Below are positions 25,611 to 34,996 of a stretch of DNA of 64,000 nucleotides, piece by piece (the stretch's first letter is position 1; the number at the start of each line of letters is the position of its first letter). The position numbers and the translations under genes are program-made. The stretch comes from Bradyrhizobium neotropicale (GTDB lineage: Bacteria; Pseudomonadota; Alphaproteobacteria; Rhizobiales; Xanthobacteraceae), in the NCBI RefSeq assembly GCF_001641695.1, contig NZ_LSEF01000085.1, positions 19,407-83,406 on the forward strand. Reading direction: 5' to 3'. The notes under the pieces were generated by a model. It was not told the origin of the DNA. It made no database searches and saw nothing but the letters and a program-made list of their open reading frames with translations.

Positions 25611-27314
25611 ATGTTCGACATTGCAGTCCCGGCCATGATCGGCGTCGCGCTGATCGTCGTCCTGGGGATCGTTTTCACGGTCCTCTACAAGCGCTCCACG
25701 CGCGACGAGGCGTTCGTGCGTACCGGCCTCGGCGGCAAGAAGGTCGTGCTCGATGGCGGCGCCATGATCCTGCCGATCTTCCACTCTTATGCCAGCGTCA
25801 ACCTGAAGACCCTGCGGCTCACGGTCGAGCGCAAGGAGCGGGAATCCCTGATCACCAAGGACCGGCTTCGCGTCGACATCGTCGCCGAGTTCTACGTCCG
25901 CGTTCGCCCCGACGAAGAGAGCATCGCGCTCGCCAGCCAGACGCTGGGCGCGCTGACCAACGATGCGGAGGCGCTGCGCAGCCAGGTCGAAGCCAAATTC
26001 GTCGACGGCCTGCGCTCGGTCGCCGCGACCATGACCATCCTGGAGCTCCAGGAGAAGCGCTCGGACTTCGTCAAGCACGTGCAGTCGACCGTCGAGTCCG
26101 ACGTGAAGTCGAACGGCCTCGAGCTGGAGTCGGTGTCATTGACGAAACTCGACCAGACCGACGTCAAGTTCTTCAACCCCGAAAATTTCTTCGACGCAGA
26201 GGGTCTCACCCAGCTCAAGACCATTACCGAAACCCGCCGGCGCGACCGTAACGCTATCGTGCGCGACAACGAGGTGGCGATCGCGCAGAAGGACCTCGAG
26301 GCGCGGCAGCAGACCCTGGGGATCGAGCGGACCAAGAAGGAGGCCGAGCTGTCGCAGGAGCGCGACATCGCCAACAAGACCGCGAGCACCCGTGCCGAGG
26401 TGGCGACCGCGACCCAGACGGCGCGCCTGACCGAGGAGAACGCCCGCATCGACACCGACCGGGCGGTCGCCGAGAAGGAGGCCGGTGCCAAGCAGGTCAA
26501 GGAAACCGCCGTCATCGAGTCGGATCTCGCCATCAACAAGCGCAAGACCGACGCCCAGCGCGAGATTCAGATCGCCACGCAGGAGAACGAGATCCAGATC
26601 GCCAGCAAGAGCAAGCAGACGTCGGAAGCAGTGGCCGAAGCCAAGGCGGCCGAGGCACTCGCCGTCTCCGCGGAGGAAAAGGTCGTCACCGCGCGCGCCG
26701 TCGAGGTCGCCGATCGCGCCCGTCTCACCCAGGTGCTGGCCGCGCGCACCGAAGCCGAGCGCAAATCGACCGAGCTGATCGTCGCGGCGGAGGCCGAGAA
26801 GAGGGCGGCGCTCGATCGCGCCGAGGCCACCAAGACGCTGGCGACGGCGGAGGCCGAGTCCAACAAGATCAAGGCAGTCGGTGTCAGGAACATCGGTGAG
26901 GCCGAGGCCGCCGTGATCACGCTGAAGAACGAGGCGCAGAACAAGCTCGGCAACAACGTCATCGATTTCGAGCTCGCCAAGAAGCGGATCGAGACGATGC
27001 CGTCGGCGCTCGCCGAGATGGTGCGGCCGATCGGCAATCTGAAGGACGTCCGCATCCTTCACACCGGTGGCGCGTTCGGCGGTAGCGGCAACGGCGCAGG
27101 CAATGCCGGCTTCGGCGAAGGGCTCGCCGGCGAGCTTTTGAAGGTCCACGCGCTGCGTCCCATGATCGACGAGATCCTGCGCCAGAGCGGCTTTGCACCC
27201 GGTGAGGACCCGGTGAAGGCGCTGGTTGGTGCCGTCACCGGCAAGAGCAACGGCGCGGCGGTCACGCCCGCCGCAGTCCCTGCGCCGGAGAAAACAAACG
27301 CCGCAGATCTATGA
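25611..27314 (+). CDS. Flotillin family protein (YqiK-like)
   Basis: A 567-residue flotillin. An N-terminal helix (residues 4-28) anchors it in the inner membrane. The SPFH/band 7 domain covers about 30-210, including the NLKTLRLTVERKERESLITKDRLRVDIVAEFYVRV segment. A long Ala/Glu-rich coiled coil (about 215-460) and a Gly-rich C-terminal part follow. It probably assembles into ring-like membrane scaffolds with the YqiJ-like protein. Third gene of the operon; a hairpin follows it. Confidence 0.93.
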   Translation: MFDIAVPAMIGVALIVVLGIVFTVLYKRSTRDEAFVRTGLGGKKVVLDGGAMILPIFHSYASVNLKTLRLTVERKERESLITKDRLRVDIVAEFYVRVRPDEESIALASQTLGALTNDAEALRSQVEAKFVDGLRSVAATMTILELQEKRSDFVKHVQSTVESDVKSNGLELESVSLTKLDQTDVKFFNPENFFDAEGLTQLKTITETRRRDRNAIVRDNEVAIAQKDLEARQQTLGIERTKKEAELSQERDIANKTASTRAEVATATQTARLTEENARIDTDRAVAEKEAGAKQVKETAVIESDLAINKRKTDAQREIQIATQENEIQIASKSKQTSEAVAEAKAAEALAVSAEEKVVTARAVEVADRARLTQVLAARTEAERKSTELIVAAEAEKRAALDRAEATKTLATAEAESNKIKAVGVRNIGEAEAAVITLKNEAQNKLGNNVIDFELAKKRIETMPSALAEMVRPIGNLKDVRILHTGGAFGGSGNGAGNAGFGEGLAGELLKVHALRPMIDEILRQSGFAPGEDPVKALVGAVTGKSNGAAVTPAAVPAPEKTNAADL

Positions 27315-27357
27315 ATGCCCGTTCATTGCTGCGGTGAATGCTGATCGATAAGAACAG

Positions 27358-27385
27358 GCCGTGCGCGTCTCGCCTCGCGCACGGC
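27358..27385 (+). terminator. Hairpin after the flotillin gene
   Basis: GCCGTGCGCG and its perfect complement CGCGCACGGC are separated by an 8-base loop, about 45 bases past the flotillin stop. There is no T-tract after it, so termination would be weak or factor-assisted. Confidence 0.55.
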
Positions 27386-27464
27386 TGTCCGAGTGCAAGG
27401 TCGATCGCGTGTTGAAGCTTTCGATCGCCCTCCGAACGGATGTTCCTTCGATCAGGGATTTCAC

Positions 27465-27833
27465 ATGAAGTATTTTCTGTCTGGACTGATTGCCATCGGT
27501 CTTTCGATTGCTGCAGCGCCATCCTTTGCGGCCGACGCCCGCAACGTCTCCGTGGTCAACGAGACCGGCTATGCCATCAAGTTTCTAGGTTTCAACGCGC
27601 CCGATGACGGCCTGGACGAATGGGACAACGAACTCGACAAGGTCTTGCACAACCAGGCGAGCACCTATGTCGAGTTCGACGAGGATGACGAGGGCTGCGT
27701 CTGGAACATCCGCGTCGACTGGCAGAACTATGACGAGTCGGTGCTGTGGAAGAACGTCAACCTCTGCAAGTTCAACGTGCTGAGGTTGCGCTACGACCCC
27801 GGTACCAAGACCACGTCCTTCATCGCGGAGTAG
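27465..27833 (+). CDS. Exported protein of unknown function
   Basis: A 122-residue protein with a clear signal peptide (MKYFLSGLIAIGLSIAAAPSFAA, residues 1-23). The mature part is acidic and Trp-rich, with two Cys (about 88 and 105) that could form a periplasmic disulfide. It opens with RNVSVVNETGYAIKFLGF, which suggests a beta-rich fold. The ATG at 27465 is chosen because it begins the signal peptide; an upstream extension would spoil it. No family recognised; it is separated from the flotillin operon by a hairpin. Confidence 0.8.
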   Translation: MKYFLSGLIAIGLSIAAAPSFAADARNVSVVNETGYAIKFLGFNAPDDGLDEWDNELDKVLHNQASTYVEFDEDDEGCVWNIRVDWQNYDESVLWKNVNLCKFNVLRLRYDPGTKTTSFIAE

Positions 27834-27974
27834 TTCGCCTTCGATGCCGGGAGGAGGGGCTTGACGCCCCCGAAGGCCCTTCCTCAGGCGTTTGCGGAAG
27901 ATGACGAATTCGTCCTTTGCAAGCGCAAGCGGCTTTGTTATACGCAGCCGCGCGCGAACGTCGGTTCGCCCTTT

Positions 27975-28049
27975 TCCTCGGTAGCTCAGCGGTAGAGCAT
28001 CCGACTGTTAATCGGATGGTCGCTGGTTCGAATCCAGCCCGGGGAGCCA
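27975..28049 (+). tRNA. tRNA-Asn (GTT)
   Basis: A 75-base tRNA with encoded CCA. The acceptor TCCTCGG pairs with CCGGGGA (one G-T pair), the discriminator is G, the anticodon loop CTGTTAA gives anticodon GTT, and the T-loop contains GGTTCGAATCC. It lies downstream of the exported-protein gene on the same strand. Confidence 0.97.
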
Positions 28050-28270
28050 AATTCCGCTGCATTTTCAATAGATTGCGATTGCCTCTTCTGGCGTCGTGCG
28101 ATGTCGTTGCGGTAAGCTAACAGGTGCCGCCATCCCCTGCCTCGATGCAGAATCGCAACCAGGCATCAAGCAGTTGTGTGGAACAGCGCTGTCGCGCCAT
28201 GAGGCCGGCGCCAAATCGACTCAATTCAAACCGAGCTTCCCGGGGCTGGACCCCAGAGGAGCTGATTCCA

Positions 28271-28450
28271 ATGCGAGACATCCAGGTCGACTATTCGCGC
28301 TTGGCCCCCTCGATTCTTCCTGCGGACATTCCCGAGCTCAGTGACGATGAATGCCTGGCGCGGCTCGCGCGTGCCGTCGAAGCGCCCGACTCTGCGCGAC
28401 TCGACGAGGTCGCCGCGCTGATCGGCCGGCTCGCAGTCGCGATCGAATAG
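28271..28450 (+). CDS. Small hypothetical protein
   Basis: A 59-residue acidic protein beginning at an ATG with AGAGGAG about 10 bases upstream. The sequence suggests two helices (SDDECLARLARAVEAP and DSARLDEVAALIGRLAVAIE). The frame stays open upstream to 28124 but without a better ribosome site. No function assigned. Confidence 0.5.
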   Translation: MRDIQVDYSRLAPSILPADIPELSDDECLARLARAVEAPDSARLDEVAALIGRLAVAIE

Positions 28451-28597
28451 ACCTGTTTCGATCGCTTTGCGGTCACGGGGACCGGGATGCTGTCCCGGCT
28501 GTTCCCTGCCAACGCCCGTGTTGCGTTTTCGCGGAGCTTGTTCCAAAGATGCCGCCAACTTTCGTCCGCGGCATTGTCCGCATTTCAGGGTCCGCAA

Positions 28598-29260
28598 ATG
28601 TCCGGTTTTTCGACCGCGCGCCAAAAAATGGTCGATGGCCAGGTGCGCACCAATGACGTCACCGATCGCCGCATTCTCGACGCCATGCTCACGGTTCCCC
28701 GTGAGGCGTTTGTGCCCGCCAGCCGGCAGGCATTGGCCTATCTCGACCTCGATCTCGACGTGAGCGAGGGCGCTGCCAAGCGGTACCTGATCAAGCCGGC
28801 TCTGACCGGCAAGCTGCTTCAGGCCGCCGAGATCGGCGCGGCCGACAAGGTGCTCGTCGTCGGGTGCGCGAGTGGATATCTCGCCGCGCTGGTCGGCAAG
28901 CTTGCGGGTGAGGTTACCGCCACGGAATGCGATTCGGCGCTGGCCACGAAGGCCAAGGACGCCATCGCCAGCCTCGGGCTCGCCAACGTCAGCTGCAAGG
29001 CTGCGCCCTGCACCGAAGGGGACCCGGCCGCAGCCCCCTATGACGTCATCGTTCTCAATGGGGCCGCCGAGGTGACGCCGGAAGGGCTGCTCGGCCAGCT
29101 CAAGGAGGGCGGGCGCCTGGTTGGGGTCTCCGCCGAATCGAAGCCGCCCCGGGCCATGATTGTGACCCATTCCCACGGCGAATTCGGCCATCGGGCCCTG
29201 TTCGACGCCTCTGCACCGGTCCTCCCCGGGCTGGAACGGACCGCCGCCTTCGTCTTCTGA
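28598..29260 (+). CDS. Protein-L-isoaspartate O-methyltransferase-like protein
   Basis: A 220-residue member of the PIMT family of SAM methyltransferases. The N-terminal MVDGQVRTNDVTDRRILDAMLTVPREAFVP is typical of the alphaproteobacterial form encoded ahead of tolC. The SAM motif is degenerate, VLVVGCASGYLAALVGKLAG instead of the usual VLEIGTGSGYQ. The region that normally holds the substrate-binding T-I-S-x-P segment reads RYLIKPALTG. True isoaspartate repair is therefore doubtful. The start has AGGG upstream; longer forms add an Arg/Ser-rich extension. It is followed about 200 bases later by tolC. Confidence 0.8.
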   Translation: MSGFSTARQKMVDGQVRTNDVTDRRILDAMLTVPREAFVPASRQALAYLDLDLDVSEGAAKRYLIKPALTGKLLQAAEIGAADKVLVVGCASGYLAALVGKLAGEVTATECDSALATKAKDAIASLGLANVSCKAAPCTEGDPAAAPYDVIVLNGAAEVTPEGLLGQLKEGGRLVGVSAESKPPRAMIVTHSHGEFGHRALFDASAPVLPGLERTAAFVF

Positions 29261-29465
29261 CGGCCGATACCCCGTTAAAATACCGTTCTGAATCAGAAGT
29301 GTGGCCGGGAAGCTGCAGGTGAAGAGTTTCCGCTGAGAACTACTTCCGGGTAGTTCCGTCGCGCTCAACCCCGTCCTATGTTGCGACGGGGCAACGACTC
29401 CACTCGGATACGGTAACCAGGTTCGCGGGCACGAACCTGGCGTGAGATGAAACGGAATTTAAGGG

Positions 29466-30872
29466 ATGCATGGGGTGAAGCTCTTCACCGGAGCTGCGGT
29501 TTCGGTCCTGCTGGCGGCGATCGCGGGGCCGACGCCTGCCTTGGCGGACACGATCGAGGCTGCGCTGGTGCGCGCCTATCAGAACAACCCGCAGCTCAAC
29601 GCGCAGCGCGCCCAGGTGCGCTCGACCGACGAAAACGTGCCGCAGGCGCTGTCGGGCTATCGGCCCAAGGTCGCGCTGACGGCCAGCGTCGGCGTTCAAT
29701 ACACGGATACGAACATTACCTCCGGGGGCTCGCCGACCCAGATCGTCAGGACCGAAAACCACGGCGTGAACGCGCCACGCAGCGCCGGCGTGACGGTGAC
29801 GCAGAACCTGTATAACGGCAACCAGACCGCGAACAGGACGCGCGCCGCCGAGAGCCAGGTCTCGGGTTCCCGAGAGGCGTTGCGCGTGATGGAGCAGAGC
29901 GTTCTGCTCTCGGCCGCCACCACTTACATGGATTACCTGCGCGATTCGGCGACGCTGGAAGTCCAGCGCAGCAACGTGCGCGTGCTCGAGCAGACGCTCA
30001 AGCAGACGCGCGACCGCTTCAACGTCGGTGAGGTGACCCGCACCGACGTTGCGCAATCCGAGGCGCAACTCGCCGCCGGCAAGACGCAGGCGCTGCAGGC
30101 CGAATCGAACCTGGTCACGACCCGCGCCAACTTCCGCCGCATCATCGGCAACGAGCCGGAAAACCTGGCGCCGGGTTCCCCGGTCGATCGCTTCCTGCCG
30201 GGAACGCTGGCCTCCTCCGTGAGCCTCAGTCTGGTCGAGAACCCCAACGTCACCGCCGCCATGTACGGCATCGACGTCAACTATCTCCAGGTCAAGATCA
30301 ACGAAGGCGCGTTGCTGCCCACGATCAATTTCCAGGTCGCGGCGACGCAGTCCTACGAGCAGACCATGACGATCTTCCGCTCGTTCGGTGCCTCGGCGGT
30401 CGCGCAGGTCTCCGCACCGATCTATCAGGGCGGTGCTGAATATGCGCTGATCCGTCAGTCCAAGGAAAACCTGGCGCAGCAGCGTCTCAATCTCGAAACG
30501 ACCCGCGACCAGACCCGCGCCAACGTCGTGCAGTCATGGGGACAGTTGCAGGCCGGCAAGGCGCAGGTCGCCTCGGCGCAGGCGCAGGTCACGGCCTCCG
30601 AGATCGCGCTGAACGGTGTCCGCGAGGAAGCCAAGGCCGGACAGCGTACCACCCTCGACGTGCTCAACGCGCAGCAGGCGCTGGTCAATGCGCGCGTCGC
30701 GCTGGTGACCGCGCAGCATGATCGCGTGGTTGCGTCCTACTCGGTGCTGAGCTCGGTCGGCCGTCTGTCGCCGCAGGTGCTCGGTCTCTCCACGACGACC
30801 TATGATCCCAGTGTCCACTACCATCAGGTCCGCGACAGCTGGGCCGGCGTGCGCACGCCTGACGGACGCTGA
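29466..30872 (+). CDS. tolC: TolC-family outer-membrane channel
   Basis: A 468-residue outer-membrane efflux/secretion duct. A signal peptide covers about residues 1-27 (cut near ALA-DT). The mature part starts TIEAALVRAYQNNPQLNAQRAQVRSTDENVPQALSGYRP, as in the TolC/AggA subfamily of type I secretion. Two OEP repeats follow, with the RFNVGEVTRTDVAQSEAQLAAG and EAKAGQRTTLDVLNAQQALVNARVALVTAQHDRVVASYSVLSSVG motifs at the ends of the repeats. It has no lipobox, unlike the OprM-type protein earlier in the window. A strong hairpin follows the stop. Confidence 0.94.
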   Translation: MHGVKLFTGAAVSVLLAAIAGPTPALADTIEAALVRAYQNNPQLNAQRAQVRSTDENVPQALSGYRPKVALTASVGVQYTDTNITSGGSPTQIVRTENHGVNAPRSAGVTVTQNLYNGNQTANRTRAAESQVSGSREALRVMEQSVLLSAATTYMDYLRDSATLEVQRSNVRVLEQTLKQTRDRFNVGEVTRTDVAQSEAQLAAGKTQALQAESNLVTTRANFRRIIGNEPENLAPGSPVDRFLPGTLASSVSLSLVENPNVTAAMYGIDVNYLQVKINEGALLPTINFQVAATQSYEQTMTIFRSFGASAVAQVSAPIYQGGAEYALIRQSKENLAQQRLNLETTRDQTRANVVQSWGQLQAGKAQVASAQAQVTASEIALNGVREEAKAGQRTTLDVLNAQQALVNARVALVTAQHDRVVASYSVLSSVGRLSPQVLGLSTTTYDPSVHYHQVRDSWAGVRTPDGR

Positions 30873-30884
30873 TTGCCGCAATGA

Positions 30885-30914
30885 GATTGGCCTCGCAAAA
30901 AGGCGAGGCCAATC
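30885..30914 (+). terminator. Intrinsic-type terminator after tolC
   Basis: A perfect 12-base stem (GATTGGCCTCGC / GCGAGGCCAATC) with a six-base A-rich loop, 12 bases past the tolC stop. There is no long T-tract after it, but stem length and position support a terminator. Confidence 0.8.
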
Positions 30915-31170
30915 GGCGGTTTGCTTGCAATCATCAAAATCCCTGACATAGCCTTTCAAGGAAGCAGCGGGCCGATTCGGCTCGCATGCGATGTCGTTTG
31001 CGTAACGTTTGGTGCCTGGGGCAGGGGCGCGCCGCACGTCGAGCCGTGAATTGGGGACAAGTCTGGCCGTCGCGACGAAAATGTCGGACTGCCCGTCGCG
31101 GAACCGGCCAATCCTGTCGTGCTTGGTGTAAAACAACGCATGCGAGGGCGTTGATGATGTGGAGTCGGAG

Positions 31171-31935
31171 ATGACGCAGCCTGCAAAGGTCACAGAACCC
31201 TCGATGGAGGAGATTCTGGCCTCGATCCGGCGCATCATTGCCGACGACGAGGCCAAGCCGCCGCCGGCAGACGCTGCCAAACCCGAGAAGGCTGCCGCGC
31301 CCGCGCCGAAACCGCAGGCGATGAACGACATCCCGCCGTCCAAGATCACGCCGGCAAAGCCTGCCGCGGAAAAGCCGGCCCCGGCGCCCGCCGCAGCGAA
31401 GCCCGCACCGGCGCCAGCGCCTGCGGCGCCGAACAGCCAGGACGATATCGACGCATTGCTGGCGGGGCTGGACGAGGCGACACCCGCACCCGAGGTGCGG
31501 GCCCCGGAACCCGAGCCTGAGCCTGAACCCGAACCCGATGTGCTCGAACTGACCGACGAGATGGCGATGGAGCCGACACCGCCTCCGCCGCCGCCGAGCT
31601 TCCGCAAGGTCGAGCCGCGCGACGATCTCGAGTTCGCCGAAGCGGCCCCATCGCGGCCCTCGACGCCACCGCCGTCATATGCGCCGGTGGATTTCGACGC
31701 GCCGCCGTTGCCGCCACAGCAGCCGATCCTGGCACAATCGACGGTCTCCGCGGTCGAATCCGCCTTCAATTCCCTGGCTCACACGGTTCTCTCCAGCAAC
31801 GCACGAACGCTGGAGGATCTGGTCAAGGAAATGCTGCGGCCGATGCTGAAGTCCTGGCTCGACGACAACCTGCCGGGCCTTGTCGAACGCATCGTGAAGG
31901 CCGAAATCGAGAGGGTCTCACGCGGCGGCCGGTAA
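31171..31935 (+). CDS. popZ: PopZ-like polar organizing protein (DUF2497)
   Basis: A 254-residue protein with the three-part layout of PopZ. The N-terminal helix SMEEILASIRRIIADDE (about residues 11-27) binds client proteins in Caulobacter PopZ. A long Pro/Ala/Glu-rich disordered linker covers about 28-185. The C-terminal oligomerisation helices are TLEDLVKEMLRPMLKSWLDDNLPGLVERIVKAEIERVS. PopZ builds a condensate at the cell pole that holds the chromosome origin and cell-cycle kinases. The ATG at 31171 is used; GTG at 31159 would add four residues. It lies about 130 bases before valS, the usual neighbour. Confidence 0.92.
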   Translation: MTQPAKVTEPSMEEILASIRRIIADDEAKPPPADAAKPEKAAAPAPKPQAMNDIPPSKITPAKPAAEKPAPAPAAAKPAPAPAPAAPNSQDDIDALLAGLDEATPAPEVRAPEPEPEPEPEPDVLELTDEMAMEPTPPPPPPSFRKVEPRDDLEFAEAAPSRPSTPPPSYAPVDFDAPPLPPQQPILAQSTVSAVESAFNSLAHTVLSSNARTLEDLVKEMLRPMLKSWLDDNLPGLVERIVKAEIERVSRGGR

Positions 31936-32064
31936 GCCGGGCCGCCTGGCCCCGATAAAGCCCTGCTTCCGTGTCCTATCTGGTCTGTCCGGCGGGCCGG
32001 AAAGCCCTTTTGCCGCTGAGCTTTCCGTTGACTTGAACCCCGCGCGCGGCTTTCTAGCAGCCCC

Positions 32065-34947
32065 ATGATCGAGAAAAACTACCAGCCTGCCGATATCGAA
32101 GCCCGCATGTCCGTCGTGTGGGAGGACAGCCTTGCGTTCAAGGCCGGCCGTCCCGACCGCCGCGATGCCGCGCCCTTTACCATTGTGATCCCGCCGCCGA
32201 ACGTGACGGGATCGCTGCACATGGGCCACGCCCTCAACAACACGCTGCAGGACATCCTGTGCCGCTTCGAGCGGATGCGCGGCCGCGACGTGCTCTGGCA
32301 GCCCGGCACCGACCATGCCGGAATCGCAACCCAGATGGTTGTCGAGCGGCAGTTGATGGAGCGCCAGGAGCCCGGCCGCCGCGAGATGGGACGCGAGAAA
32401 TTCCTGGAGCGGGTCTGGGAGTGGAAGGCCGAGAGCGGCGACACCATCATCAACCAGCTCAAGCGGCTCGGCGCCTCCTGCGACTGGTCGCGCGAGCGCT
32501 TCACCATGGACGAGGGCCTGTCGCAGGCCGTCATCAAGGTGTTCGTCGAGCTGCACCGCGATGGCCTGATCTACAAGGACAAGCGGCTGGTGAACTGGGA
32601 CACCAAGCTGCTCACCGCGATCTCCGATCTCGAAGTGCAGCAGGTCGAGGTCAAGGGCAGCCTCTGGTATCTGCGCTATCCGATCGAGGGCAAGACCTTC
32701 AGTCCGGATGATCCCTCGAGCTTCATCGTCGTCGCCACCACGCGTCCCGAGACCATGCTCGGCGACACCGGCGTCGCTGTGCATCCGGAGGACGAGCGCT
32801 ATCAGAAGCTGGTCGGCAAGCACGTCATCCTGCCGCTGGTCGGCCGCAAGGTTCAGATCGTCGCCGACGAATATTCCGATCCGGAGAAGGGTTCCGGCGC
32901 GGTGAAGGTGACGCCGGCGCACGACTTCAACGACTTCGAGGTCGGCAAGCGCCACGGGCTGCGCCAGATCAGCGTGCTCGACAAGGAAGGCTGCCTCGAT
33001 CTCCTCGACAACGAGGACTATCTGCGCGACCTGCCGGAAGGCGCCTCGCAATTCGCCGAGGAGTTCAACAAGGTCGAACGGTTCGCCGCGCGCAAGCGCA
33101 TCGTCGAGCGGCTGGAGACGTTCGGCTTCATCGAGCGCATCGAGCCGCACACCCACACGGTGCCGCATGGTGATCGCTCCGGCACCGTGATCGAGCCCTA
33201 TCTGACCGATCAGTGGTACGTCGATGCGAAGACGCTCGCGAGGCCCGCGATCGCGGCGGTGCGTTCGGGCGAAACGGCGTTCGTGCCGAAGAACTGGGAA
33301 AAGACCTATTTCGAGTGGATGGAGAACATCCAGCCCTGGTGTATCTCGCGCCAGCTCTGGTGGGGTCACCAGATTCCGGCCTGGTACGGACCAGACGGCA
33401 AGGTCTTCGTCGCCGAGACAGAGGAGGAGGCCGTCAGCCACGCGCTCGGCTATTACGTCGAGCAGGAGGTGATCACGCCGGAGCAGGGCCGCGAGATGGC
33501 GCTCGACCGCAACAAGCGTGAGGGCTTCATCACGCGCGACGAGGACGTGCTCGACACCTGGTTCTCCTCTGCGCTGTGGCCGTTCTCGACGCTCGGCTGG
33601 CCCGAAGATGCCCCCGAGGTGAAGCGCTACTACCCGACCAACGCGCTGGTGACCGGCTTCGACATCATCTTCTTCTGGGTCGCCCGGATGATGATGATGG
33701 GCTTGCACTTCATGAAGGAGGTGCCGTTCTCGACGATCTACATCCACGCCCTCGTCCGCGACGAAAAGGGCGCCAAGATGTCGAAGTCGAAGGGCAACGT
33801 CATCGACCCACTGCACCTGATCGACGAATACGGCGCGGACGCGCTGCGCTTCACGCTGGCCGCGATGGCGGCGCAGGGGCGCGACATCAAGCTCGCGACC
33901 AGCCGCGTCGAGGGCTACCGCAACTTCGCGACCAAGCTCTGGAACGCCTGCCGCTTCGCCGAGATGAACCAGTGCGTGGTCCCCGAGGGTTTTGAGCCGG
34001 CGAAGGCGAAGGAGAAGGAGACGTTGAGCCGCTGGATCGCGCATGAGACCGCGCACACCACGCGCGAAGTGACCGAAGCCATCGAGGCCTATCGCTTCAA
34101 CGACGCGGCAGGCGCGATCTACCGTTTCGTCTGGAACGTCTATTGCGACTGGTATGTCGAACTCGCAAAGCCCGTGTTGCTCGGTCCCGATGGACCGGCA
34201 AAGGCCGAGACCCGCGCCATGGTCGCCTGGGCGCGCGACGAGATCCTGAAGCTGCTGCATCCCTTCATGCCCTTCATCACCGAGGAGCTGTGGGAGGTGA
34301 CGGCCAGCCGTGAGAGCCTGCTCGCGCTGGCGCCATGGCCGCTGAAACCGGCCGAACCGACGCCGGAGCAGCTTGCGATGCTCGCCGCGGCGGCCGGGCC
34401 GACCGATCCGCTGATCTCGCCGGCACTTATCATGCCCATGTTCGATCATGCCGACTTCACCGATCCTGCGGCCGAAGCCGAGATCGGCTGGGTGATCGAT
34501 CTCGTCACGCAGATCCGCTCGGTGCGCGCCGAGATGAACATCCCGCCGGCCACGCTGACGGCACTGATACTTGCTGGCGCCTCCGCGGGGACGAAGGAGC
34601 GCGCGCCGCGCTGGACCGACGTCATCAAGCGTATGGCGCGGCTCTCGGACATCTCCTTCGCCGATCGCGCGCCCGATGGTGCGGTCCAGATCCTGGTGCG
34701 TGGCGAGGTCGCCGCCCTGCCGCTGAAGGGCGTGATCGATCTCGCTGCCGAGCGCGTGCGTCTCGACAAGGAGATCGCCAAGGCTGACGCCGACATCAAG
34801 CGCGCCGAGTCCAAGCTGGCGAACGAGAAATTCGTTGCCAACGCGGCGGAAGAGGTCGTCGAGGAGGAGCGCGAAAAGCGCGAGGCCGCGCTGGCGCGCA
34901 AGGCGAAGCTGCTCGAGGCGCAGGAACGCTTGAAGCAGGTCTCGTGA
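32065..34947 (+). CDS. valS: Valyl-tRNA synthetase
   Basis: A 960-residue class I synthetase. The ATP-binding HIGH-type motif is HMGH (residues 52-55) in PPPNVTGSLHMGHALN. The KMSKS motif lies near residue 571 (GAKMSKSKGNVIDP). The CP1 editing domain occupies about 200-345, with the family TTRPETMLGDTGVAVHPEDERY segment. A C-terminal coiled coil (about 890-958) is the tRNA-binding arm usual for bacterial ValS. Length and all landmarks are intact. Confidence 0.98.
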   Translation: MIEKNYQPADIEARMSVVWEDSLAFKAGRPDRRDAAPFTIVIPPPNVTGSLHMGHALNNTLQDILCRFERMRGRDVLWQPGTDHAGIATQMVVERQLMERQEPGRREMGREKFLERVWEWKAESGDTIINQLKRLGASCDWSRERFTMDEGLSQAVIKVFVELHRDGLIYKDKRLVNWDTKLLTAISDLEVQQVEVKGSLWYLRYPIEGKTFSPDDPSSFIVVATTRPETMLGDTGVAVHPEDERYQKLVGKHVILPLVGRKVQIVADEYSDPEKGSGAVKVTPAHDFNDFEVGKRHGLRQISVLDKEGCLDLLDNEDYLRDLPEGASQFAEEFNKVERFAARKRIVERLETFGFIERIEPHTHTVPHGDRSGTVIEPYLTDQWYVDAKTLARPAIAAVRSGETAFVPKNWEKTYFEWMENIQPWCISRQLWWGHQIPAWYGPDGKVFVAETEEEAVSHALGYYVEQEVITPEQGREMALDRNKREGFITRDEDVLDTWFSSALWPFSTLGWPEDAPEVKRYYPTNALVTGFDIIFFWVARMMMMGLHFMKEVPFSTIYIHALVRDEKGAKMSKSKGNVIDPLHLIDEYGADALRFTLAAMAAQGRDIKLATSRVEGYRNFATKLWNACRFAEMNQCVVPEGFEPAKAKEKETLSRWIAHETAHTTREVTEAIEAYRFNDAAGAIYRFVWNVYCDWYVELAKPVLLGPDGPAKAETRAMVAWARDEILKLLHPFMPFITEELWEVTASRESLLALAPWPLKPAEPTPEQLAMLAAAAGPTDPLISPALIMPMFDHADFTDPAAEAEIGWVIDLVTQIRSVRAEMNIPPATLTALILAGASAGTKERAPRWTDVIKRMARLSDISFADRAPDGAVQILVRGEVAALPLKGVIDLAAERVRLDKEIAKADADIKRAESKLANEKFVANAAEEVVEEEREKREAALARKAKLLEAQERLKQVS

Positions 34948-34954
34948 GGCTCCG

Positions 34955-34994
34955 GTCATTCCGGGGCGATGCGCAGCATCGAACCCGTAATGAC
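34955..34994. terminator. Inverted repeat between convergent valS and the glycosylase gene
   Basis: GTCATTCCGGG (34955-34965) and CCCGTAATGAC (34984-34994) are complementary except for one position, and a short inner hairpin (GATGCGCAGCATC) lies between them. It fills almost the whole gap between two convergent genes and may serve as a bidirectional terminator. It resembles a shortened dispersed repeat of Bradyrhizobium. Confidence 0.65.
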
Positions 34995-34996
34995 GC

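Noticed and set aside
31918..34959. A minus-strand frame of about 1000 codons opposite valS
   Set aside because: It mirrors valS almost exactly, is rich in Arg, Asp, Gly and His as expected for the antisense of GC-rich coding DNA, and has no recognisable domain.
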